Position numbers and translations under genes: made by a program. Shown piece by piece: positions 8,165 through 16,246 of a DNA stretch of 64,000 bases (position 1 is its first letter; the number at the start of each line of letters is the position of its first letter). The stretch is from Candidatus Heimdallarchaeota archaeon (GTDB lineage: Archaea; Asgardarchaeota; Heimdallarchaeia; Heimdallarchaeales; Heimdallarchaeaceae): the NCBI GenBank assembly GCA_030603365.1, contig JAUVXV010000005.1, positions 152,063-216,062 on the forward strand, given 5' to 3'. The notes beneath the pieces were generated by a model that saw only the letters and a program-made list of their open reading frames with translations, ran no database searches and was not told where the DNA came from.

Positions 8165-8836
8165 ATGAATGATGAAAGTCTTAATCTGACAAAAATAGGC
8201 AAGCACAAAATAATTGAACAGTTCACACCAGATAATTCAAAATTGTTTACAATATGGGTTGTGGAGTTAATGTTGGCCTATATTTTAATTACAGGATTAG
8301 CTGCTCTGTCAATCTTTATAGCTAGCTTAAGTGGAGATATCTCAATATCCTTGAGTAGTCTATATACGTTGATCTATCCTTGGTTCTTAGGTTTCTCAAT
8401 ACCACTAGCTGCATTAGCAGTAGCATTTACGTTCGTATATATACGACAGATAAAATATTCTCTAACTACTCATGAAATTATTGTTGAAAAAGGAATCATA
8501 ACAAAAAGTCGTAAAGTTGTTCCTTATCGCAATATAACTAATTTCAATCAAAGAAGAGGACCTTTTGATCGTTGGATTGGAGGACCTTCTTTTGGAACTA
8601 TTGGAATTGAAACAGCAGGTATGAGTGGTGGTTCGAGTCAAAAATCACGTCCAGAACAGAAATTAGTAGGTATTAATGATACAAACGAATATACAGAAAA
8701 GATTCGTAACATACTATCAAAAATGAGAGGTCAAGCAGCTGTAACTGCTGACTCTGAAACAGCTCCAATGCTCAATGAAGAAGAATTGTTAAAAGAGATG
8801 CTGTTAACACTGAAAGAAATAGCTAAAAAGATTTAG
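8165..8836 (+). CDS. bPH2 (YdbS-like) domain membrane protein
   Basis: This 223-residue protein has two transmembrane helices (about 33-57 and 69-92). A bPH2 domain (about 95-182) carries VEKGIITKSRKVVPYRNITN and RRGPFDRWIGGPSFGTIGIE, the same signature as in the divergent neighbour at 7049. The C-terminal tail is acidic and helical (LNEEELLKEMLLTLKEI). The family is found in many prokaryotic membranes and its molecular role is not well defined. The promoter shows a TATA box at 8127-8135, about 34 bases before the ATG, and GGTG just upstream of the start. Confidence 0.8.
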   Translation: MNDESLNLTKIGKHKIIEQFTPDNSKLFTIWVVELMLAYILITGLAALSIFIASLSGDISISLSSLYTLIYPWFLGFSIPLAALAVAFTFVYIRQIKYSLTTHEIIVEKGIITKSRKVVPYRNITNFNQRRGPFDRWIGGPSFGTIGIETAGMSGGSSQKSRPEQKLVGINDTNEYTEKIRNILSKMRGQAAVTADSETAPMLNEEELLKEMLLTLKEIAKKI

Positions 8837-8871
8837 CTACTTCAAAATTTTTTTCATTCTTAGGTCTACTT

Positions 8872-9057
8872 ATGAGTATATCTAGGTCTCATATTGATTA
8901 TCTATATTTTCCAAAACTTCTTGAGAATAAGAGAAAAGATGAGTATAAGAAAGTAATTGAGAAAGTAGATGAATGGTTGAAGATAGAAGAAAATGCAATA
9001 TTCTTCGAGTTTATTCTAGAGTTTAAGATGAGGATAAATAGAAGCATTGGTATCTAG
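8872..9057 (+). CDS. Small hypothetical helical protein
   Basis: This 61-residue frame opens with ATG 35 bases after the bPH2 gene. The product is charged and probably helical (KRKDEYKKVIEKVDEWLK), with no membrane segment and no motif I recognise. A weak AGGT lies about 8 bases upstream. In another frame just downstream (about 9085-9195) lies a basic stretch ending LRELRKIKKWIKTK, so this may be the front of a decayed gene. Treat as tentative. Confidence 0.35.
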   Translation: MSISRSHIDYLYFPKLLENKRKDEYKKVIEKVDEWLKIEENAIFFEFILEFKMRINRSIGI

Positions 9058-9225
9058 TATCAAGAAGTAGAAGAAGAAAAGAGTTATCTTAATCTATGCC
9101 AAACTTTCTTTGAATATTTTTAGTTTGTATAAATCGATTAATAAGAGACCACTTCGTGAACTTCGAAAAATAAAAAAATGGATAAAAACTAAATGATCTA
9201 ATAAACAAAAAAGAAGAAAAGAAGA

Positions 9226-9245
9226 AAAGAGTTAGATTACTCTTT
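9226..9245 (-). terminator. Terminator-like hairpin
   Basis: AAAGAGT (9226-9232) pairs with ACTCTTT (9239-9245) around a 6-base loop. On the minus strand it is followed by a T-rich tract (complement of the A-rich 9206-9225). It lies 51 bases beyond the decayed gene at 9297-9496 and is a near copy, about 60 bases long, of the hairpin and flank at 7006-7064. Confidence 0.5.
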
Positions 9246-9296
9246 CTTTAATAATTTTTAAATAACTTTCTTGCTTCTGGCAAATTTGATAATAAC

Positions 9297-9496
9297 CTAG
9301 AAGAGAATACCAATAGCAGCTGATGCAACAAGTACGACAATAATTATCCAAACATATTCATTATTAATACCTTCGACTTTGAACCATGCATCATAGAGTA
9401 TCCTTCACCACTAGAAATTTTAGCGAGGAAACCCATAAAGATTGATGCAGTAAGGGACATAACTACTAATACAGAATAATAAAATGATTTGTTCAT
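9297..9496 (-). pseudogene. Frameshifted small membrane protein related to the H+-pyrophosphatase C-terminus
   Basis: Reading the minus strand from ATG at 9496, one frame gives MNKSFYYSVLVVMSLTASIF and then MGFLAKISSGEG. The continuation is in another frame: AWFKVEGINNEYVWIIIVVL, then VASAAIGILF and a TAG at 9297-9299. The total of 200 bases is not a multiple of three, so at least one indel has occurred. VLVVMSLTASIFMGFL matches LLVVMSLTSSVFMGLM near the C-terminus of the adjacent pyrophosphatase almost residue for residue, and the second half resembles its last membrane helix. It is most simply the decayed end of a duplicated pump gene. Alternatives are a truncated stand-alone two-helix protein, or a programmed frameshift. 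Apart from this and the hairpin, I see no gene in 9058-9592. Confidence 0.65.
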
Positions 9497-9592
9497 ATTT
9501 TGAGATTTTAGTGTTGGTTTCTTTTATGTATCTAAGAAAATGAAAAATTTAATGATTGATAAAAAAATAAAAAGGAAAAAGTGTTAGAAAGA

Positions 9593-11839
9593 TTAATCTT
9601 TCTTCTTGAAGATCTTTTCTAATACTTTAGGATGCTTAACAATTTTCATGATTGCCCAGATAAGGATACCAGCAAGAACCACACCTAGAAGAACAAGAAG
9701 GATGATCCAGATTGCTATATCACCAACAGCACTTTCAGCGAGAAGTCCACCAATTAAACCATCTGCACCTACTGTTAGCATAAGTCCCATAAAGACTGAA
9801 GAAGTCAAGGACATAACAACAAGCAATGTGTTAATACTTGGACCTGAGGTGTCTTTGAAAGGATCACCAACGGTGTCACCAGTGATAGCAGCTTTGTGAG
9901 TCTCAGTGCCTTTACCACCAAGATTACCCTCTTCAATCCACTTTTTAGCATTATCCCAAGCTCCACCAGAATTAGACATCATGATTGCGAAAACGAATCC
10001 TGATAGGATAGCTCCTGCGAGAAAAGCACCTAATGCAGCTACACCAAATATGAGACCAACTATAACAGGTACTGTGAATGATATTATACTGGGTAGAATA
10101 AGTTCCACTAAAGCTCCTTTTGTAGCTATAGCAATGGTCTTATTGAAGTCAGCAGGTTCTGTTCCTTCTAAGATGCCAGGATTTTCTTCAAATTGTCTTC
10201 TTATTTCTAGAACCATCTTGGCTGCATTTTTCTGAACTGATAGAATTAGCAAAGCTGAGAATAATGCGGGAATAACTACACCAATAAATGCGCCGATTAG
10301 AATTTTGATGTCTAATAAATTCATACTTGCTATTCCAGCTTCTTGAGCAAATGAGAATAGTAATGCTAAAACTGTTAAGTTTGCAGAACCAATTGCAAAA
10401 CCTTTAGTGATGGCTTTTGCTGTGTTTCCAGCTGAATCTAACATATCAGCATTTCTGATAACTTCTTCTCCGAGTCCACCTTGTTCGGCTATGGCGCGTG
10501 AATTATCGACAATAGGTCCAAAGGCATCATTTGAAACAATTGTTCCAACAATAGAAAGCATACCGACAGCTGCTAAAGCAACACCAAAAACACCATCAAG
10601 CATAAATGATACTGCCATCGCAACAATTATACCTAGAGCTGGAGGAACAACACTGATTAAACCATATGAGAAACCAGAAAGTATTGTAACTGCATGTCCT
10701 TCTTCAGCTGCTAGAGCAATGTTCCTTGTAGGTTTTTTATCTTCTCTTGTAAAGTAATCACTTGTCCATCCAATTATAATTCCACTGGCAAGACCTATTA
10801 ATATTGCGAAGTAATCTCTCCATAATTGAGTTGTGCTCGCTGGAAGTTGAGTTGTAAGTATCCAAATCAATATTGCAATAAAACCAGCTACAATTAATGT
10901 TGATAGATATGTTCCTAAGTTTAGAGCTTTTCCTGGATTTTCTCTGCCTAACCATTTAACAAGGAAAATACCAATTAACGAAGCAATTAAACCTACTCCT
11001 GCGACTAATATAGGTAGAATAACAAAGTAAATTTCAAAACCTAGAGCACCAAACGTTGTACCCAGAATCATTGCTGCAACTATTGAAGCTACATAAGAGT
11101 CGAGTAGATCGCTCCCCATGCCTGCAATGTCTCCTACATTATCACCGACATTGTCAGCAATAGTTGCTGGATTTCGTACGTCATCTTCTGGAAGATTGTA
11201 TTCAGCCTTACCTACTAGATCTGCTCCAACATCAGCTGTTTTAGTGAATATTCCTCCACCATATTTCATGAATAATGCAATTGTAGAAGCTCCAAAACTG
11301 AAACCTAGAACTACTTTTGTGGCAAATTTAAAACCTACTAGTGGTTCGAATATCCAGTAAATTCCTCCAACACCTAATAAGGCTACACCAACAACAGCTA
11401 AGCCCATTACTGAACCTCCAAAGAAAGCGATATCAAATCCTTCCTTTACGCTTTTTGTTACACCTTGTGCAGCTCGTGTGTTTGTCTTAACTCCTACAAT
11501 CAATCCTAACCATCCGGCAAACATTGATGCTACAGATCCTATTAGATAAGCTAATGCTTGCTCCCAATTTAGATCTCCATTTAATACTGGAACAAGATTA
11601 TTTGTCATCTCTGATGGTAGGAATAGTAATATTACAAAGAACAGAACACCAACAAATGCCGCTAGAACCAGATATTGGACCCAGAGGAAATGTTTCGCTC
11701 CTGTTTCAATATACCCGGATATTTCTATCATCTTTTCGTTTCCACGATCCTTCTTCATCACTATAGATGTGAAATATATCGCAGCTACAATAGATATAAT
11801 ACCGGCTATAATAGCTATTAATATAATAATTGGTACCAT
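9593..11839 (-). CDS. hppA: Membrane-bound proton-translocating pyrophosphatase
   Basis: The enzyme hydrolyses pyrophosphate and pumps H+ across the membrane. About 16 transmembrane helices span 748 residues, the usual size. The active site shows DVGADLVGKAEYNLPEDD, then NVGDNVGDIAGMGSDLLDSY, and later DNSRAIAEQGG and EEGNLGGKGTETHKAAITGD. The segment GNTAKAITKG carries Lys and Thr where K+-dependent enzymes have Ala and Gly (A460/G463 positions in the literature), so this should be the K+-independent, H+-pumping type. The ATG at 11839 is preferred because MVPIIILIAI starts the first helix; a GTG at 11851 would add four residues. A TATA-like ttttaaatatta lies near 11892-11903. A decayed related fragment lies downstream at 9297-9496. 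Confidence 0.96.
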   Translation of the reverse strand: MVPIIILIAIIAGIISIVAAIYFTSIVMKKDRGNEKMIEISGYIETGAKHFLWVQYLVLAAFVGVLFFVILLFLPSEMTNNLVPVLNGDLNWEQALAYLIGSVASMFAGWLGLIVGVKTNTRAAQGVTKSVKEGFDIAFFGGSVMGLAVVGVALLGVGGIYWIFEPLVGFKFATKVVLGFSFGASTIALFMKYGGGIFTKTADVGADLVGKAEYNLPEDDVRNPATIADNVGDNVGDIAGMGSDLLDSYVASIVAAMILGTTFGALGFEIYFVILPILVAGVGLIASLIGIFLVKWLGRENPGKALNLGTYLSTLIVAGFIAILIWILTTQLPASTTQLWRDYFAILIGLASGIIIGWTSDYFTREDKKPTRNIALAAEEGHAVTILSGFSYGLISVVPPALGIIVAMAVSFMLDGVFGVALAAVGMLSIVGTIVSNDAFGPIVDNSRAIAEQGGLGEEVIRNADMLDSAGNTAKAITKGFAIGSANLTVLALLFSFAQEAGIASMNLLDIKILIGAFIGVVIPALFSALLILSVQKNAAKMVLEIRRQFEENPGILEGTEPADFNKTIAIATKGALVELILPSIISFTVPVIVGLIFGVAALGAFLAGAILSGFVFAIMMSNSGGAWDNAKKWIEEGNLGGKGTETHKAAITGDTVGDPFKDTSGPSINTLLVVMSLTSSVFMGLMLTVGADGLIGGLLAESAVGDIAIWIILLVLLGVVLAGILIWAIMKIVKHPKVLEKIFKKKD

Positions 11840-12042
11840 TTTTATATACACATTTTTTATGTTTAAGTGGTTTGCATGTAAACCGTTAATATTTAAAACT
11901 TACTCCCTTTACCTATCATTATAGGTCTGAGATAAAAGGGGGCATTTTAGTTATTTTCTGGGTTTTTGCGTATTAGATAAAATATATGCACAGTAGATTA
12001 GGACGAATAGGACTGTTTCTCTCACTTTCTTAGCTCTTCTTT

Positions 12043-13449
12043 CTACGTAATATCATCAACTATTATTGGAATACTTTTTTTATTTTTCTTCCCAAACTTA
12101 CCTAGTTTGATGTCCCTTATGAATAAAAATGCTGCTGCTGTTGTTCCTAACAAAGCTAAGAGTAGGATAAATGCAATTGACCATAATTTTGAATTTGGGT
12201 TTGGATTATCGTAAATCTTAGTAAATAACCATGGAAATAATGCAGCTAATGTGCTTGGAAATGCAAATAAGAGACTAATTCCTGTTGATCTGGACTCTTG
12301 AGGTACATTTTCCGCTACATATTTCGTTCCTGCTGCTGCGGAAAAATATAGACTTGCTACAAAGAGGAAGTATAGTGCAATTGTTAACCATAATGGAAAA
12401 GCTGCTGATCCTAAGAAGATGATCAGAAGCAATACTGCACACCCACCTAATGAAGCTAACATTGTTAGACTCGTAGTATATTTGTCACTCAGTAATCCTC
12501 CAAGAAGTGCTGTTAATCCTCCTATTACAAAGATTAATGATAAAACCCAACCAGCTGTATTAAGATCGAAATTATAAAGGTCTACAAATAGAAATGCCAT
12601 ATAATTACTTGAAATTCTGAAAACCCCTGATCTAAATGAAGAATAGAACAAACAAGTAATTATTGCTAAAGTAATTAACACTAAAAATTCTTTCTTGAAC
12701 CAATTTTTTGCCCTTGCACCATTGTTCATGCTTTTTTTATTAATTCTCTTTTTCTCTAACTCCTCCTCAGTATAATTATACTCTATTAATTTGTTAAGTG
12801 CAAAGTAAATAGCTACTCCAAGAACTAAGCAAATTATCCCTAAAGCTATGAAGAAATTTCTCCAACCGAATCTTGTATGAAAGATAGTGATCATAACAGG
12901 TATAATTGCAGTTCCTGCCATTCCTAAACCTGCATTAAGCGACATCATTAACCCTTTTTTCTCCTCGTAGAGATCTGCTATACTGGCATAGGCAACTGGG
13001 TGATATAACGAAGATCCTAAGGCTACTATAACAACAGCTATGATGAGTCCTACTATCGTTGTTGCATATGCTGCAATAAACAAGTGAATTGCCATAATTA
13101 TTATACCAAGTGGAATAAAAACATTCTTGCTTCTCAACCACTTATCTCCAACCACCCCTACTCCTAAAGTGATTACAGCAAAAACAATCATCTGAAGTGT
13201 TATCAGCAAACCTGTTTGAGTTGTTGTCAGATCAGGTAATCGGTTATAAATTAGTATATTGTTAACAACTTCTGCTGAGTAGTTTTTTGCAGATTTAATC
13301 ACAATACTATATAAGTTGTCTAACCTATTTGGTTGTCTGATTACTAATAATGAAACACCAAGAACATAGGCATAGAAATGATTAATGAAATGACCAAAAA
13401 TAAGTGTTGTTAATGCTAGTTTTGGTTTAGGGCTCTTTACTTGTGGCAT
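12043..13449 (-). CDS. Major facilitator superfamily (MFS) transporter
   Basis: This 468-residue protein has about 12 hydrophobic helices in two halves, separated by a charged loop (NYTEEELEKKRINKKSMNNG). The loop between helices 2 and 3 reads GVVGDKWLRSKNVFIPLG, the MFS motif A (G-x3-D-R/K-x-G-R/K) in relaxed form. GGLLSDKYTTS repeats it in the second half. A long extracellular loop follows helix 1. The substrate cannot be told. The gene stands alone between the pyrophosphatase and the small GTPase pair. Confidence 0.85.
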   Translation of the reverse strand: MPQVKSPKPKLALTTLIFGHFINHFYAYVLGVSLLVIRQPNRLDNLYSIVIKSAKNYSAEVVNNILIYNRLPDLTTTQTGLLITLQMIVFAVITLGVGVVGDKWLRSKNVFIPLGIIIMAIHLFIAAYATTIVGLIIAVVIVALGSSLYHPVAYASIADLYEEKKGLMMSLNAGLGMAGTAIIPVMITIFHTRFGWRNFFIALGIICLVLGVAIYFALNKLIEYNYTEEELEKKRINKKSMNNGARAKNWFKKEFLVLITLAIITCLFYSSFRSGVFRISSNYMAFLFVDLYNFDLNTAGWVLSLIFVIGGLTALLGGLLSDKYTTSLTMLASLGGCAVLLLIIFLGSAAFPLWLTIALYFLFVASLYFSAAAGTKYVAENVPQESRSTGISLLFAFPSTLAALFPWLFTKIYDNPNPNSKLWSIAFILLLALLGTTAAAFLFIRDIKLGKFGKKNKKSIPIIVDDIT

Positions 13450-13534
13450 CTAAACGTTGTGTTTAAAGATAGGTTAAAAACTTTATCGTAACGAGTTAGT
13501 AAGAATATTTAGTAAAGGAATGCAATAGAATCAT

Positions 13535-13651
13535 TTAGGGTTTTTGCAGAGCTGACTTTGCTTCAGCACGTCTTATTTCTTGCTCTGTAATTTCTTTAGC
13601 ACTTAATTCTTTCTTCTTGAATTTTAGTTTCTTTTTCTTCTTATCTTTCAT
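13535..13651 (-). CDS. Very small lysine-rich protein (38 aa)
   Basis: ATG at 13651 opens a 38-residue frame: MKDKKKKKLKFKKKELS, then AKEITEQEIRRAEAKSALQK, then P and a stop. It lies in the 314-base gap between the MFS gene and the first GTPase. A TATA-like aaaataaaa sits about 29 bases before the ATG. The strong basic start and helical amphipathic rest suggest a nucleic-acid-binding or ribosome-associated peptide, but there is no family match by eye and the frame could be chance. Confidence 0.4.
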   Translation of the reverse strand: MKDKKKKKLKFKKKELSAKEITEQEIRRAEAKSALQKP

Positions 13652-13763
13652 ATGATAATTCTTACTTAAACGCTTTTATTTTTTCTGGTTTATTATGAAA
13701 TTACACTCATTAACTCACAAGGTAATAAGTATCTTTTTTAGTTACTTATCTTAATTACTATTT

Positions 13764-14315
13764 GTGAGTCAAGCTGAATATGTTTTCAAGATAACGCTCA
13801 TTGGAGATGGAGCAGTTGGAAAAACCTCTATCCGAAATCGGTATATGGGCTACGCTTTTTCTACTTCACATATGATGACTCTTGGTGCAGATTTCAGTGT
13901 AGTCGAAAAGAAAATTGCTCCTAATGAAATCTGGCGATTTCAAATTTGGGATCTTGCAGGACAACCTATTTTCAAAGATGTTCGAGGTCGTTTTTACAAT
14001 GGTAGTATGGGTGCTTTAGTCGTTTTTGATATTACAAATAAAAGGAGTTTCAAAAATTGTCTTATGTGGATTAAAGAACTCTACAGATTCTGTGGAAGAG
14101 ATGTTGCTCCCATAATTCTTCTTGCCAATAAGAGTGATTTACGTAACCGCAGAAGCGTATCTATGAAAGACGCTCAGAAGTATGTAGACATCTTAAACAA
14201 AGGTACAACAAGTTTTAACATAACTAATCATTTACTAGAAACTAGTGCAAAGTCAGGACAAAATATAGATATCGCTTTTGAAATGTTAGGTAAAGCAATT
14301 CGAGCAAGAGCTTAA
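13764..14315 (+). CDS. Ras/Rab-like small GTPase
   Basis: This 183-residue protein has all G motifs: G1 GDGAVGKTS (14-22), a switch I threonine in MMTLGADF, G3 WDLAGQPIF with the catalytic Gln, G4 NKSD and G5 ETSAKSG. The Gln-Pro-x-F-x-x-VR pattern after G3 is shared with the GTPase at 22065. There is no C-terminal cysteine for prenylation. The start is GTG at 13764; TTG at 13762 is blocked by a stop. Such GTPases are abundant in Asgard archaea and are relatives of eukaryotic Ras-superfamily switches; the cellular target is unknown. It is followed 63 bases later by a second, more divergent GTPase. Confidence 0.95.
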   Translation: MSQAEYVFKITLIGDGAVGKTSIRNRYMGYAFSTSHMMTLGADFSVVEKKIAPNEIWRFQIWDLAGQPIFKDVRGRFYNGSMGALVVFDITNKRSFKNCLMWIKELYRFCGRDVAPIILLANKSDLRNRRSVSMKDAQKYVDILNKGTTSFNITNHLLETSAKSGQNIDIAFEMLGKAIRARA

Positions 14316-14378
14316 ATGTGGTAGAATGATAATGTTTTTGTAAAACAAATAAACTACATATACGCTAGTGGTTAAATT

Positions 14379-14930
14379 ATGACATACAAAATTCTGGTAC
14401 TTGGAGATTATGGAACTGGAAAAACTTCTCTTTTTCAACAATTTGAAAAAAATATTCCAGGTGCAGAAAGAAAACTTTCAATAAAATTAGACTTGATAGA
14501 ATTTACAAGAAAAATAGAGGGAGAAGAAATTAGAATTCAGCTCTTTGATATACCCGGTAGAGAGCTTACAAACGAATACAGATCCAAACATTATCTAGGA
14601 ACTCATGGAGCTTTTATCGTCTTTGATATTTGCAGTCCAAATAGTTTCAGACATGCCCCTTTCTGGATTGAAGAACTGATGAATTATAATGGATTTGGGA
14701 AGGTACCTATCTCTCTAATTGGTAATAAAGCCGATTTGCGTGCAACAAGTCAAAAAACTTTAAATCCTATAGATGCAAAAGAATATGTTTTCAGATTGAA
14801 TAGGTCAACTCAAAAGCAAAATGTTGAAAATCATTTCAACGAAATATCTTCAAAATCTGGTAAAGGTTTGGGAATAATAATAGATCAACTTGTTACCTCT
14901 ATCTACAAACATAGAAACGCTAAGACATAG
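14379..14930 (+). CDS. Divergent small GTPase with altered switch II (DIPGR)
   Basis: This 183-residue protein shows G1 GDYGTGKTS (9-17), G4 GNKADLR and G5 ISSKSGKG, so it should bind guanine nucleotide. G3 reads FDIPGREL: the conserved Gln of switch II (DxxGQ) is Arg, and the preceding Trp is Phe. In Ras-like proteins loss of this Gln strongly lowers intrinsic hydrolysis, so this may be a slow or GAP-dependent switch. The switch I threonine is not obvious (KLSIKLDLIEF). No C-terminal lipid-attachment cysteine is present. It lies directly behind the canonical GTPase at 13764 and is probably cotranscribed with it; the two may work as a pair. Confidence 0.92.
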   Translation: MTYKILVLGDYGTGKTSLFQQFEKNIPGAERKLSIKLDLIEFTRKIEGEEIRIQLFDIPGRELTNEYRSKHYLGTHGAFIVFDICSPNSFRHAPFWIEELMNYNGFGKVPISLIGNKADLRATSQKTLNPIDAKEYVFRLNRSTQKQNVENHFNEISSKSGKGLGIIIDQLVTSIYKHRNAKT

Positions 14931-14987
14931 AATTTCTTTAGACTTTTTTCGGAAAAATATATAGGTTAATTTTACATTATGTAAATC

Positions 14988-16133
14988 ATGGTTGATAATT
15001 TCATACAGAGAATTCGGGAAGAATCTCCTACTCTCCAAAAGATGATTTTTTTGAATCATGCATCTAGATGCCCTCTTCATGGAAAAACCCAAGAAGCGAT
15101 AAAGAAGTACAGCGAACATTGGGGAGATTTTGATTTTGAAGGATCAAATGATGTTTTCAAAGAATCTCGAAGTAAATTTGGTAAACTTATAAATGCCACA
15201 GAAGATGAAATTGTTTTCACACCCGATGTAACAGCTGGTTCAAGATTAGCTGCTAACATGGTTAATTATGATAAAAAAAGCAACATAGTCTGCTACTGGA
15301 ACGATTATGTAGCTCTAGTCTATCAAGCTCTTTTTCTGAAGAAAACTAAGAATATAGAATACCGTCCAGTTGCTGATAGAAAGAATTGTGTAGTTGCAGA
15401 AGAATTCGCAAATAAAATTGATAAAAATACCAAACTGGTCATGCTATCTCATGTTCAATGGTTATCAGGATGCAAAGCTGATGTAAAAGAAATAGCTAAA
15501 ATAGCGCATGAAAACGAAGCATACGTTGTTGTAGATTCAATACAATCCTCTGGTGCTCTGGTAAACGATGTCAAAGATTGGAATATTGATTTCTTAACAT
15601 GTGGAACTGCAAAATGGTTACTTGGGGCAAATCAGGCAGGATATTTTTATGTTAAGAAAGAGCACATCGAAGAATTTGAGCCTCCTTTTGCAGGTTATCA
15701 TGGTGTTGATTCAGGTTCTCATGATCAACCCTACTGGAATGTTAGTAATTTGGCTTATGTAGAGGACATTTTAAAATTCATGGATACTAACCCAAGTGAT
15801 TTTCTTTATTATATATCAAGTAGAGGAATGGAATTAATTCTAGAATATGGAATAGAGAATGTTGAAAAAAGAATTTTGAAATTAACTGATTACCTGGTGC
15901 AAGAACTTCAGAATCTTGGCGATTACGAGTTTATCTCACCTTTGGAAAAAGAACATAGGTCAGGAGTAGTTAATATTAGATTACCTGATAATATTGAATT
16001 AGTGAAGAAACTGAAAAATGAAAACATTATCATATCGAGCCGATATGGTGGAATTAGAATTAGTCCTCACTTCTACAATACCGAAGAGGATATAGACACA
16101 TTAGTAAGAAAACTCAAACTTTTTCTTACATAA
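14988..16133 (+). CDS. Class V aminotransferase-like PLP enzyme (cysteine desulfurase / epimerase family)
   Basis: This 381-residue protein has the fold-type I PLP pattern: VVDSIQSSGAL with the PLP-binding Asp, and CGTAKWLLG with the Schiff-base Lys. SHVQWLSG and a C-terminal small domain ending in SSRYGGIRISPHFYN also fit. The N-terminus HASRCPLHGKTQEAI aligns with the opening of SufS/isopenicillin-epimerase-type proteins. No active-site loop Cys typical of cysteine desulfurases is evident near the expected C-terminal position, so a different reaction (lyase, epimerase or transaminase) is possible. The gene is preceded by a short AT-rich spacer after the GTPases. Confidence 0.85.
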   Translation: MVDNFIQRIREESPTLQKMIFLNHASRCPLHGKTQEAIKKYSEHWGDFDFEGSNDVFKESRSKFGKLINATEDEIVFTPDVTAGSRLAANMVNYDKKSNIVCYWNDYVALVYQALFLKKTKNIEYRPVADRKNCVVAEEFANKIDKNTKLVMLSHVQWLSGCKADVKEIAKIAHENEAYVVVDSIQSSGALVNDVKDWNIDFLTCGTAKWLLGANQAGYFYVKKEHIEEFEPPFAGYHGVDSGSHDQPYWNVSNLAYVEDILKFMDTNPSDFLYYISSRGMELILEYGIENVEKRILKLTDYLVQELQNLGDYEFISPLEKEHRSGVVNIRLPDNIELVKKLKNENIIISSRYGGIRISPHFYNTEEDIDTLVRKLKLFLT

Positions 16134-16246
16134 TAATAGTTGAGAACCACTTTTTCTTTATATGTCACACGAAAAAAACTTTTAAAGCTACCCCAGAAAT
16201 GCAATTGTAAAGTTAAAACTGAACATACTTAAAATAAGGTGTCGAC

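Noticed and set aside
9606..11766. Several open frames opposite the pyrophosphatase gene on the + strand
   Set aside because: They are antisense shadows of a strongly conserved gene. Their products are low-complexity Ser/Pro/Ala-rich and have no start signals.
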